Part shown: one piece after another, positions 23,089 to 35,393 of the stretch
Position numbering within the stretch: position 1 is the stretch's first letter
Layout of the letters: each line of letters starts with the position of its first letter
NCBI RefSeq assembly: GCF_002078235.1
Contig: NZ_MSGP01000141.1
Location: forward strand, 1-35,393
Direction of reading: 5' to 3'
DNA from: Streptomyces viridosporus
GTDB lineage: Bacteria > Actinomycetota > Actinomycetes > Streptomycetales > Streptomycetaceae
Length of the DNA: 35,393 bases
Program-made: the position numbers and the translations under genes
Notes under the pieces: model-generated
Told to the model about the DNA's origin: nothing
What the model saw: the letters and a program-made list of their open reading frames with translations, nothing else
The model's database searches: none

Positions 23089-24093
23089 ATGACAGTCGCC
23101 ATCGACCGCGCGACCGGCAAGCGCCGCGGTGACCGTGCGCCCCGCCCCGGGCTGGGCCGCCGCCTGAAGCACGCGTACCAGAAGCACTGGTACGCCTACG
23201 CCATGATCGCGCCGGTGGCCGTCGTGCTCGGCGTCATCGTGCTGTATCCCCTGGCGTACGGCTTCTACCTCACGCTCACCGACGCGGACAGCCTCAACTC
23301 GGCCCGCACCATCGGTGTCAACGAGATCGCGGCCACCTACAAGTTCATCGGCCTGGACAACTACGCCGACATCCTGTGGGGCGAGACGGCCTACGACCGC
23401 TTCTGGTCCAAGTTCCTCTGGACGATCGTGTGGACGGCGGCCTGTGTCGCCCTGCACTACGGCATCGGCCTGGGCCTCGCCCTGCTGCTCAACCAGAAGC
23501 TGCGCGGCCGCACCCTCTACCGGCTGGTCCTCATCCTGCCGTGGGCCGTGCCGACCTTCGTCACCGTCTTCGGCTGGCGCTTCATGCTGGCCGACGCCGG
23601 CATCATCAACTCCGGCCTGGACGCCCTCGGCCTGCCGACGCCGCTGTGGCTGGAGGACACCTTCTGGCAGCGGTTCGCCGCGATCATGGTCAACACCTGG
23701 TGCGGTGTGCCGTTCATGATGGTCTCCCTGCTCGGCGGGCTGCAGTCCATCGACGCCAGCCTGTACGAGGCGGCCGAGATGGACGGCGCGAACGCCTGGC
23801 AGCGGTTCCGCCACGTCACCCTGCCCGGGCTGCGCTCGGTCAGCTCCACCGTGGTGCTGCTCGGCGTCATCTGGACCTTCAACCAGTTCGCCATCATCTT
23901 CCTGCTGTTCGGCAACACCGCCCCGGACGCCCAGATCCTCGTGACCTGGGCCTACCAGCTGGGCTTCGGACAGCAGCCGCGCGAGTTCGCCGAGTCCGCG
24001 GCCTACGGCATGCTGCTGCTGGCCATCCTCGTCGTCTTCACCTCCTTCTACCGCCGCTGGCTGAACCGCAATGAGCAGCAGCTCGCGATCTGA
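23089..24093 (+). CDS. malF: Maltodextrin ABC transporter permease MalF
   Basis: A 334-aa inner-membrane permease with about six transmembrane segments, starting with YAYAMIAPVAVVLGVIVLYP at about 38-57. The BPD_transp_1 EAA loop, which contacts the ATPase, is seen in YEAAEMDGANAWQRFRHVTL near 226-245. It pairs with MalG to move maltodextrins delivered by MalE. No ATPase is encoded in this cluster; in streptomycetes the shared MsiK normally energises it. AGAAGG lies 8 bases before the ATG. malG begins 13 bases after the stop. Confidence 0.95.
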   Translation: MTVAIDRATGKRRGDRAPRPGLGRRLKHAYQKHWYAYAMIAPVAVVLGVIVLYPLAYGFYLTLTDADSLNSARTIGVNEIAATYKFIGLDNYADILWGETAYDRFWSKFLWTIVWTAACVALHYGIGLGLALLLNQKLRGRTLYRLVLILPWAVPTFVTVFGWRFMLADAGIINSGLDALGLPTPLWLEDTFWQRFAAIMVNTWCGVPFMMVSLLGGLQSIDASLYEAAEMDGANAWQRFRHVTLPGLRSVSSTVVLLGVIWTFNQFAIIFLLFGNTAPDAQILVTWAYQLGFGQQPREFAESAAYGMLLLAILVVFTSFYRRWLNRNEQQLAI

Positions 24094-24106
24094 GGCAGGA
24101 GTCCCC

Positions 24107-25024
24107 ATGAGCACCCTCGACCGCCCCCTGTCCGCCGAAGTGAAGGGCGCGTCGGCTGAGGCGACCACCCCCCGGCGCCCCAAGGTCCGCCGGCGCGGCG
24201 AGAGCAGCCCCCTGGTGAGGCTCACCTCGCACGGCGTCCTGACCGTCGCGAGCCTGATCGCGCTCTTCCCGGTCGCCTGGCTGGTCTTCCTGTCCCTCGG
24301 CCCGGACAAGGACGACTATCTGCGCCCCGGCGCCATCTGGGGCAAGATGACGCTCGACAACTACGCGTTCGTCCTGCAGAACACGAACTTCTTCGACTGG
24401 CTGAAGAGCTCGCTGATCGTCTCGCTCGGCACCACGGTCATCGGCGTCCTGGTCGCCGCCACCACCGGCTACGCCGTCTCGCGCATGCGGTTCCCGGGGT
24501 ACAAGAGGTTCATGTGGGTGCTCCTGCTCACCCAGATGTTCCCGGTGGCCGTCCTGATGGTCCCGATGTACCAGATCCTCTCGGACCTGCAGCTCATCGA
24601 CACCTATCTTGGACTCATCCTCGTCTACTGCTCGACGGCGGTGCCGTACTGCGCCTGGCTGATGAAGGGCTACTTCGACACCATCCCGTTCGAGATCGAC
24701 GAGGCGGGACGGGTCGACGGGCTGACCCCCATCGGCACGTTCGTGCGGCTGATCCTGCCGCTCGCCAAGCCCGGGCTGGCGGTCGCCGCGTTCTACAGCT
24801 TCATCACCGCGTTCGGCGAGGTCGCCTTCGCCACGACGTTCATGCTCGACGACAAGAAGTACACGCTCGCCGTCGGTCTGCAGAGCTTCGTCAGCGAGCA
24901 CGACGCGCAGCGCAATCTCATGGCCGCCACCGCGGTCCTGATCGCGATACCCGTCTCCGCGTTCTTCTACCTGGTGCAGAAGAACCTGGTGGCCGGCCTC
25001 ACCGCCGGCGGCACGAAGGGATGA
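24107..25024 (+). CDS. malG: Maltodextrin ABC transporter permease MalG
   Basis: A 305-aa permease, partner of MalF. The cytosolic N-terminal tail of about 40 residues is basic. About six transmembrane segments follow (GVLTVASLIALFPVAWLVFL first), with the EAA loop DEAGRVDGLTPIGTFVRLIL near 200-220 for contact with the ATPase. ATG at 24107 is chosen because GGCAGGAG lies 5 bases upstream; the frame is open back to 24071 but overlaps malF. Two hairpins, one large and nested, separate it from aglA. Confidence 0.95.
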   Translation: MSTLDRPLSAEVKGASAEATTPRRPKVRRRGESSPLVRLTSHGVLTVASLIALFPVAWLVFLSLGPDKDDYLRPGAIWGKMTLDNYAFVLQNTNFFDWLKSSLIVSLGTTVIGVLVAATTGYAVSRMRFPGYKRFMWVLLLTQMFPVAVLMVPMYQILSDLQLIDTYLGLILVYCSTAVPYCAWLMKGYFDTIPFEIDEAGRVDGLTPIGTFVRLILPLAKPGLAVAAFYSFITAFGEVAFATTFMLDDKKYTLAVGLQSFVSEHDAQRNLMAATAVLIAIPVSAFFYLVQKNLVAGLTAGGTKG

Positions 25025-25043
25025 CCCCCTTCGTACGGCGACT

Positions 25044-25065
25044 CCCGCGCGCCTGACCGCGCGGG
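25044..25065 (+). terminator. Hairpin after malG
   Basis: CCCGCGCG and CGCGCGGG form an 8-bp stem with a 6-base loop, 19 bases after the malG stop and directly before the larger nested structure. Confidence 0.5.
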
Positions 25066-25066
25066 T

Positions 25067-25140
25067 GGGCGGCCGCGGTGCCCTCCTCGCCCGTCCGGGC
25101 GAGGAGGGACCTCCAGACCCCGCTGACACCGCGGCCGCCC
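25067..25140 (+). terminator. Nested double hairpin between malG and aglA
   Basis: The outer arms GGGCGGCCGCGGTG (25067-25080) and CACCGCGGCCGCCC (25127-25140) pair perfectly over 14 bp. Inside, CCCTCCTCGCCCG (25081-25093) and CGGGCGAGGAGGG (25096-25108) form a 13-bp hairpin stacked directly on the outer stem. A single-stranded bulge of 18 bases (25109-25126) is left on one side. There is no U-tract, and aglA follows 50 bases later, so it is likely a partial terminator or RNA-stabilising/processing element. Confidence 0.65.
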
Positions 25141-25190
25141 CGTCTCCGGCCCCCACTCGCCTCCCTGTCCGCACTCGTACCAAGGACGAC

Positions 25191-26936
25191 ATGAGCCAGC
25201 AGCACTCCACCGCCCCGGCCCCGACCCCCACGACCGACGCGGCCCTCGCCACCGTCGACAGGCGCCGCGACTGGTGGCGGGACGCGGTGATCTACCAGGT
25301 GTACCCGCGCAGCTTCGCCGACAGCAACGGCGACGGCATGGGCGACCTGGAAGGCATCCGCTCCCGCCTGCCGTACCTGCGCGACCTCGGCGTGGACGCC
25401 GTGTGGCTCAGCCCCTTCTACGCCTCCCCGCAGGCCGACGCCGGCTACGACGTCGCCGACTACCGCGCCGTCGACCCCATGTTCGGCACCCTGCTGGACG
25501 CGGACGCGCTGATCCGGGACGCCCACGAACTGGGCCTGAGGATCATCGTCGACCTCGTCCCCAACCACTCCTCCGACCAGCACGAGTGGTTCAAGCGGGC
25601 CCTCGCCGAGGGACCCGGATCGCCGCTGCGGGACCGCTACCACTTCCGGCCCGGCAAGGGCGAGAACGGCGAGCTGCCGCCCAACGACTGGGAGTCGATC
25701 TTCGGCGGCCCGGCCTGGACCCGGGTCACCGAGCCCGACGGCACGCCCGGCGAGTGGTACCTCCACCTCTTCGCCCCCGAGCAGCCCGACTTCAACTGGG
25801 AGCACCCGGCGGTCGGCGACGAGTTCCGCTCGATCCTCCGCTTCTGGCTGGACATGGGCGTGGACGGCTTCCGCATCGACGTCGCCCACGGCATGGTGAA
25901 GGCCGAGGGCCTGCCGGACCTGGGCTCCCACGACGAGCTGAGGCTGCTGGGCAACGATGTCACCCCGTTCTTCGACCAGGACGGCGTGCACGACATCTAC
26001 CGCCAGTGGCGGCTGATCCTCGACGAGTACTCGGACGCACTGTGGCCCGAAGGGCCTTCCGAAGAAGGGCGGGGGCGGGAGACGGGTGGGCGCATCTTCG
26101 TCGCCGAGGCCTGGACCCCGACCGTGGAGCGCACCGCCAACTACGTGCGCCCCGACGAGCTGCACCAGGCGTTCAACTTCCAGTACCTGGGCACCCACTG
26201 GGACGCCGCGGAACTGCGCGAGGTCATCGACCGCACCCTGGAGTCGATGCGCCCGGTCGGCGCCCCCGCCACCTGGGTGCTGTCCAACCACGACGTCACC
26301 CGGCACGCCACCCGCTTCGCCAACCCGCCCGGCCTCGGCACCCAGATCCGCCTGGCCGGCGACCGTGAGCTGGGGCTGCGCCGGGCCCGCGCGGCGACGC
26401 TGCTGATGCTGGCGCTGCCCGGTTCGGCGTACGTCTACCAGGGCGAGGAACTCGGCCTGCCGGACGTCGTGGACCTGCCGGACGAGGTGCGCCAGGACCC
26501 GGCGTACTTCCGGGGCGCGGGCCAGGACGGCTACCGCGACGGCTGCCGGGTCCCGATCCCGTGGACGCGCGAGGGCTCGTCGTACGGCTTCGGCGACGGC
26601 GGCAGCTGGCTGCCGCAGCCGGAGGGCTGGGGCGAGCTGAGCGTCCAGGCGCAGACCGGCGTGCCCGGCTCGACACTGGAGCTGTACCGGGCCGCGCTGG
26701 CCGTGCGCCGGGCCCACCCCGACCTGGGCGCGGGCGACGCGGTGGAGTGGCTGCGGGCCCCCGAGGGCGTCCTCGCCTTCCGGCGCGGGGAGTTCGTGTG
26801 CGTCGCGAACACCACGGGGGAGCCGGTGACGGTCCCGGCGCACGGGCGGGTGCTGATCGCCAGCGGTGAGGTGGCCGTGGCGGACGGCGAGGCGCGGGTC
26901 CCGGCCGACACCACCGTGTGGTGGACCACCGGCTGA
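25191..26936 (+). CDS. aglA: Cytoplasmic alpha-glucosidase AglA (GH13)
   Basis: A 581-aa GH13 alpha-glucosidase without a signal peptide, which hydrolyses imported maltose and maltodextrins to glucose. It begins the family's catalytic barrel with [20 protein letters not shown] and shows the four GH13 regions: [17 protein letters not shown] with nucleophile D230, FVAEAW with general acid E306, and SNHD with stabiliser D368. ATG at 25191 follows CAAGGACGAC. The frame is open upstream but crosses the nested hairpin. A short charged insert ([16 protein letters not shown]) precedes the acid-bearing strand. It is the last gene of the mal cluster before a terminator, and corresponds to the S. coelicolor aglA downstream of malG. 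Confidence 0.95.
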   Translation: MSQQHSTAPAPTPTTDAALATVDRRRDWWRDAVIYQVYPRSFADSNGDGMGDLEGIRSRLPYLRDLGVDAVWLSPFYASPQADAGYDVADYRAVDPMFGTLLDADALIRDAHELGLRIIVDLVPNHSSDQHEWFKRALAEGPGSPLRDRYHFRPGKGENGELPPNDWESIFGGPAWTRVTEPDGTPGEWYLHLFAPEQPDFNWEHPAVGDEFRSILRFWLDMGVDGFRIDVAHGMVKAEGLPDLGSHDELRLLGNDVTPFFDQDGVHDIYRQWRLILDEYSDALWPEGPSEEGRGRETGGRIFVAEAWTPTVERTANYVRPDELHQAFNFQYLGTHWDAAELREVIDRTLESMRPVGAPATWVLSNHDVTRHATRFANPPGLGTQIRLAGDRELGLRRARAATLLMLALPGSAYVYQGEELGLPDVVDLPDEVRQDPAYFRGAGQDGYRDGCRVPIPWTREGSSYGFGDGGSWLPQPEGWGELSVQAQTGVPGSTLELYRAALAVRRAHPDLGAGDAVEWLRAPEGVLAFRRGEFVCVANTTGEPVTVPAHGRVLIASGEVAVADGEARVPADTTVWWTTG

Positions 26937-26974
26937 GGCCGCCCGGCCCACAACTTTTTCCTACAAGTCGGTAC

Positions 26975-27002
26975 GGCCCGCTGCCCTTTCGGGTGGCGGG
27001 CC
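26975..27002 (+). terminator. mal operon terminator
   Basis: GGCCCGCTGCCC and GGGTGGCGGGCC pair over 12 bp with two G-U wobbles and a TTTC loop, followed by TTTAAC. It lies 38 bases after the aglA stop. Confidence 0.7.
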
Positions 27003-27015
27003 TTTAACATCTGCG

Positions 27016-27046
27016 TTGCCGCAAGGTTGCCGAAGTTTGCTGCAAG
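27016..27046 (+). promoter_or_regulatory. Triple direct repeat upstream of the amylase
   Basis: TTGCCGCAAG (27016), TTGCCGAAG (27027) and TTGCTGCAAG (27037) are three near-identical units one helical turn apart. Comparable direct repeats occur upstream of streptomycete amylase genes and are linked there to maltose induction and glucose repression through MalR/Reg1-type repressors. They lie about 60 bases before the amylase ATG. Confidence 0.6.
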
Positions 27047-27102
27047 AAGCTTCAGGCCCCCTTCGGCGATCCCCACACCCTTCGATGAAGAAGGAACCCC
27101 AC

Positions 27103-28476
27103 ATGGCACGCAGAACCCTCGCCGGAGCCGTCGCCCTCGCGGCCGCCTCGGTTGTCATGACCCCGACTGCGGCGGAGGCCTCGCCCCCGGGCACCAAGGA
27201 CGTCACCGCGGTGCTCTTCGAGTGGAACTTCGCCTCGGTCGCCCGCGAGTGCACCACCACCCTCGGCCCCGCCGGGTACGGGTACGTCCAGGTCTCGCCG
27301 CCCGCCGAGCACATACAGGGCGCGCAGTGGTGGACGTCGTACCAGCCGGTGAGCTACAAGATCGCCGGGCGCCTCGGCGACCGCACCGCCTTCCGGAACA
27401 TGGTGAACACCTGCCACGCGGCCGGGGTGAAGGTCGTCGTCGACACCGTCATCAACCACATGTCCGCGGGCAACGGCACCGGCACCGGCGGCTCGTCGTA
27501 CACGAAGTACGACTACCCCGGCCTGTACTCGTCGTACGACTTCGACACCTGCCGCTCGGAGATCAACAACTACCGGGACCGCTGGAACGTCCAGAACTGC
27601 GAGCTGGTCGGCCTCGCCGACCTCGACACCGGCGAGGAGTACGTCCGCAGGACCATCGCCGGGTACATGAACGACCTGCTCTCCCTCGGCGTGGACGGCT
27701 TCCGCATCGACGCGGCCAAGCACATGCCGGCCGCCGACCTGGCGAACATCAAGTCCCGCCTGACCAACCCCGGCGCGTACTGGAAGCAGGAGGTCATCCA
27801 CGGCGCCGGCGAGGCCGTCCAGCCCACCGAGTACACGGGCAACGGCGACGTGCAGGAGTTCCGCTACGCCTACGACCTCAAGCGGGTCTTCAACAACGAG
27901 AACCTCGCCTACCTGAAGAACTACGGCGAGGGCTGGGGCTACATGAACAGCTCCGTCTCCGGCGTCTTCGTCGACAACCACGACACCGAGCGCAACGGCT
28001 CCACCCTCAGCTACAAGGACAACGCCCACTACACCCTGGCCAACGTCTTCATGCTGGCCTGGCCGTACGGCGCCCCGGACATCAACTCCGGCTACGAGTT
28101 CTCCGACCACGACGCCGGACCGCCGAACGGCGGCCAGGTGAACGCGTGCTGGCAGAACGGCTGGAAGTGCCAGCACGCCTGGCCGGAGATCAAGTCCATG
28201 GTCGCCTTCCGCAACGCCACCCGGGGCCAGGCGGTGACCAACTGGTGGGACAACGGCGGCGACGCGATCGCCTTCGGCCGGGGCAACAAGGGCTTCGTGG
28301 CCATCAACCACGAGTCCGGCTCCCTGACCCGCACCTACCAGACCTCCCTCCCGGCGGGCACGTACTGCAACGTGCAGAACAACACGACGGTGACGGTGAA
28401 CGGTTCGGGGCAGCTGACGGCCACGCTGGGCTCGAACACGGCCCTCGCGGTGTACGCGGGCAAGTCGTCCTGCTGA
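27103..28476 (+). CDS. Secreted alpha-amylase (GH13)
   Basis: A 457-aa extracellular alpha-amylase that cuts internal alpha-1,4 bonds of starch. The signal peptide ([20 protein letters not shown] and on) has probable cleavage after AEA at residue 26. The catalytic barrel resembles the animal/actinobacterial GH13_32 type ([39 protein letters not shown]). Catalytic residues are D203 (GFRIDAAKH), E230 (WKQEVIHG) and D294 (VDNHD), and the Aamy_C beta domain ends at CNVQ...YAGKSSC. It stops there: the C-terminal starch-binding module (CBM20) that extends some streptomycete amylases to about 566 aa is absent. ATG at 27103 is chosen because AAGAAGGA sits 7 bases upstream; an ATG at 27085 would add six residues. 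It has its own repeat-bearing promoter region after the mal terminator. Confidence 0.94.
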   Translation: MARRTLAGAVALAAASVVMTPTAAEASPPGTKDVTAVLFEWNFASVARECTTTLGPAGYGYVQVSPPAEHIQGAQWWTSYQPVSYKIAGRLGDRTAFRNMVNTCHAAGVKVVVDTVINHMSAGNGTGTGGSSYTKYDYPGLYSSYDFDTCRSEINNYRDRWNVQNCELVGLADLDTGEEYVRRTIAGYMNDLLSLGVDGFRIDAAKHMPAADLANIKSRLTNPGAYWKQEVIHGAGEAVQPTEYTGNGDVQEFRYAYDLKRVFNNENLAYLKNYGEGWGYMNSSVSGVFVDNHDTERNGSTLSYKDNAHYTLANVFMLAWPYGAPDINSGYEFSDHDAGPPNGGQVNACWQNGWKCQHAWPEIKSMVAFRNATRGQAVTNWWDNGGDAIAFGRGNKGFVAINHESGSLTRTYQTSLPAGTYCNVQNNTTVTVNGSGQLTATLGSNTALAVYAGKSSC

Positions 28477-28481
28477 ACGCG

Positions 28482-28521
28482 CGCCGGTCGCACCGCCCTT
28501 CGCGGCGCGGCGCGACCGGCG
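28482..28521 (+). terminator. Amylase terminator
   Basis: CGCCGGTCGC and GCGACCGGCG form a 10-bp perfect outer stem, with a small CCGC/GCGG inner stem in the 20-base loop, 5 bases after the stop. Confidence 0.7.
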
Positions 28522-28560
28522 TCCCGAACCCGCAAGTCCTTACCGTTACTTTCACAACCC

Positions 28561-28590
28561 TTGCTGTAAAGCTTTCAACGGCGGTACGGT
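28561..28590 (+). promoter_or_regulatory. Pullulanase promoter with MalR-like element
   Basis: TTGCTG (28561-28566) and TACGGT (28585-28590) are separated by 18 bases. The -35 region is embedded in TTGCTGTAAAGCTTTCAACG, strikingly like TTGCTGCAAGAAGCTTCAGG before the amylase. A repressor bound here would block the polymerase. Confidence 0.5.
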
Positions 28591-28683
28591 CGCGCCCGGC
28601 GCCCCGGTGACATGGCCGGAACAGGCCGTGCCGTGGCGCGGGGCCGGACCCCAATGAGCCGTAATCGCAAGGAGTTCACGCCT

Positions 28684-34095
<5,412 letters not shown>

Positions 34096-34150
34096 CCCGG
34101 CCGGGGACTGCGGTTAGGGTGAGCCCTTCCGACCTGGAACGGGAGGGCTC

Positions 34151-34507
34151 ATGCCGCAGATCACCGTCGACTACTCCGAGCGACTGGCGGACGGTTTCGA
34201 CCGGTCCGCCTTCGCGCGGGACCTGCACACCGCCGTCGTCGAGATCGCGGCCGCCAGACCGCCGGCGTGCAAGACGCAGTTCCGCAGGACCGAGGACACC
34301 GTGGTCGGCCCCGACACCGAGGGGCACGCCGTCGTGCACGTCACCCTGGGGCTGCTCGCGGGCCGCACCGAGGAGACCAAGGTCCGGCTCACCGAGGCGG
34401 TGCTGGAGCTGCTGCGGCGGCACGTGAAGCCGGCCGAGGGGCTGATGCTGCACGCCTCCGCCGAGGTGCGCGAACTGGACGCCTCGTACCGCAAGTACGA
34501 GGAATAG
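34151..34507 (+). CDS. CHMI-family isomerase (HpcD-like)
   Basis: A 118-aa protein of the 5-carboxymethyl-2-hydroxymuconate isomerase family within the tautomerase superfamily. The catalytic Pro immediately follows the initiator Met (MPQITVDYSERL). Family features follow: CKTQFRRTEDTVVG at about 41-54, HAVVHVTLGLLAGRTEETKV with the GR motif at about 60-79, and the C-terminal AEVRELDASYRKYE. In homoprotocatechuate catabolism this enzyme isomerises a ring-cleavage product. No other pathway genes are nearby, so the substrate is uncertain. GGGAGGG precedes the ATG. It could be read through from the pullulanase gene but is probably independent. Confidence 0.85.
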   Translation: MPQITVDYSERLADGFDRSAFARDLHTAVVEIAAARPPACKTQFRRTEDTVVGPDTEGHAVVHVTLGLLAGRTEETKVRLTEAVLELLRRHVKPAEGLMLHASAEVRELDASYRKYEE

Positions 34508-34546
34508 GCCGAGGAGCGGGAGGAGCGGGGGAGCGGGGGCTCCGCG

Positions 34547-35239
34547 TCAGGACGCCAGGGAGATCAGCCGGGCGGCGAGGTCGGTGAACGGCCCGTCGCC
34601 CGGCTCGCTCTTGAGCAGGTCGCGCAGCAGCGCGGCCAGTTCCTCGTCGTGGGCGGCGGCGACGGCGGCGAGCGCGGCGAAGTCCTGCACGAGCTGGGTC
34701 TCCAGTTCGGCGCGCGGGACGCGCCGCCCGTCCAGCCAGATCAGCGCCGTGGACTCCACGAGCGAGATCCAGGAGCGGACGACCAGTTCCAGTCGGGCCG
34801 GAACCGGGTCCACCACGCCCATGTGCGCCAGCATCTGGTCGTACGCGGCCTGCCGCACGGAGTCGATCAGCGCGTTGGTGGCCGAGGAGCCGACCGCCGG
34901 GCCGCCGCGCATCAGGGCGGAGAAGCCGGGACCGTGCTCGTCGACGAAGTCGAAGAACCGCGCCATCACCCGCCGCAGCCGCGTCCCCAGCGGGCCCTCG
35001 TGCGGCTCGGCGAACCGGGAGGCCAGGTCCTCCGCGGCACGCTTCAACGCCGCTTCGTACAGGCTGAGTTTGCCGGGGAAGTAGTGGTAGACCAGCGGGC
35101 GGGAGATGCCCGCCGCCGACGCTATCTCGTCGATGGAGACCTCGTCGGGCGAACGACGGCTGAACAGTTCGAGGGCGACGCCGATCAACTGCTGCCGCCG
35201 CTCCTCGACTCCCATCCTGCGGCGTACCCCGGTAGTCAT
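34547..35239 (-). CDS. TetR-family regulator
   Basis: A 230-aa TetR-type repressor. The N-terminal HTH (about 11-58) reads RRQQLIGVALELFSRRSPDE, then VSIDEIASAAGISRPLVYHY and FPGKLSLYEAALKRA. The C-terminal helical domain (about 75-225) is ligand-binding and family-specific, with no recognisable inducer signature. ATG at 35239 has no ribosome site. On the minus strand TAAAGT lies 6 bases before the ATG, suggesting a leaderless mRNA; an ATG at 35212 is an alternative start. It converges on the CHMI gene with 39 bases between their stops. Its targets are not evident; autoregulation is usual. Confidence 0.9.
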   Translation of the reverse strand: MTTGVRRRMGVEERRQQLIGVALELFSRRSPDEVSIDEIASAAGISRPLVYHYFPGKLSLYEAALKRAAEDLASRFAEPHEGPLGTRLRRVMARFFDFVDEHGPGFSALMRGGPAVGSSATNALIDSVRQAAYDQMLAHMGVVDPVPARLELVVRSWISLVESTALIWLDGRRVPRAELETQLVQDFAALAAVAAAHDEELAALLRDLLKSEPGDGPFTDLAARLISLAS

Positions 35240-35336
35240 GTGCACACTTTACCGATCTGGTTCGGCCTTGAACGATCCGGACCTGTCGGCGGTGCACCCG
35301 GTCACCGCAGCCCGCTGATCGACCGTCCGTCCTCCA

Positions 35337-35393
35337 GTGTGCCCTTGAGGTCCGCGCCGGGCACCCCGCTCGGCGCGGACCTCAAGGGCACAC
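35337..35393. terminator. 23-bp perfect terminator hairpin at the window end
   Basis: Arms of 23 bases (35337-35359 and 35371-35393, beginning GTGTGCCCTTGAGGTCC) are perfectly complementary around an 11-base loop. It lies upstream of the minus-strand TetR gene, so it most likely terminates a gene just beyond the right edge. The right arm ends at the last base of the window and may continue. Confidence 0.7.

Overview
This looks like a chromosomal segment of a Streptomyces (Actinobacteria). The sequence is very GC-rich with strong G/C bias at codon third positions. GTG starts and short AAGGAG/GGAGG ribosome sites are common, and secreted polysaccharide hydrolases sit among typical actinobacterial regulators. 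From established knowledge of S. coelicolor, the conserved backbone (glnA2, glnE, a PAP2 membrane protein, malR, malE-malF-malG-aglA, a secreted amylase, a double-headed amylase/pullulanase) matches the SCO2226-SCO2241 neighbourhood. No rRNA, tRNA or CRISPR array was seen.

Layout. (1) 229-1590: glnA2, a glutamine-synthetase-like ligase. (2) 1591-5037: a small decayed island with a 124-aa protein ending in CPLWPFC, a 121-aa membrane protein, a P-loop GTPase with a DUF697-like C-terminus, and a broken IS5-family transposase. It is bracketed by two diverged copies of the last 87 bases of glnA2. (3) 5395-15898: a mixed accessory stretch. It holds an imine-reductase-like enzyme with a divergent MerR regulator, a large HATPase-PAS-GAF-SpoIIE phosphatase, a secreted pectate lyase with a LacI-type palindrome upstream, an XRE/DUF397 regulator pair, a TetR regulator, a two-gene nucleotide-cyclase/membrane-effector operon that looks Pycsar-like, and a VOC protein. 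(4) 16162-20132: glnE, convergent with and overlapping a PAP2-type membrane protein. (5) 20265-34095: the maltodextrin region. MalR is divergent from malE-malF-malG-aglA, followed by alpha-amylase and the 1803-aa amylase/pullulanase. (6) 34151-35393: a CHMI-family isomerase, a TetR regulator and a 23-bp perfect terminator hairpin.

How the parts work together. The secreted amylase and pullulanase degrade starch and pullulan outside the cell. MalE-MalF-MalG import the maltodextrins; no ATPase gene is present, and in streptomycetes the shared MsiK normally supplies it. AglA hydrolyses the imported sugars in the cytoplasm. MalR would repress the set, and TTGC(T/C)G(N)AAG-type repeats recur upstream of malE, the amylase and the pullulanase.

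The two most interesting systems are both in accessory DNA. First is the cyclase-effector operon at 13616-15311, whose cyclase carries two cold-shock-like domains not expected in a standard Pycsar cyclase. Second is the GTPase/membrane-protein cassette in the island inside the glnA2 3' end. Function is inferred from motifs read by eye; no database search was run.
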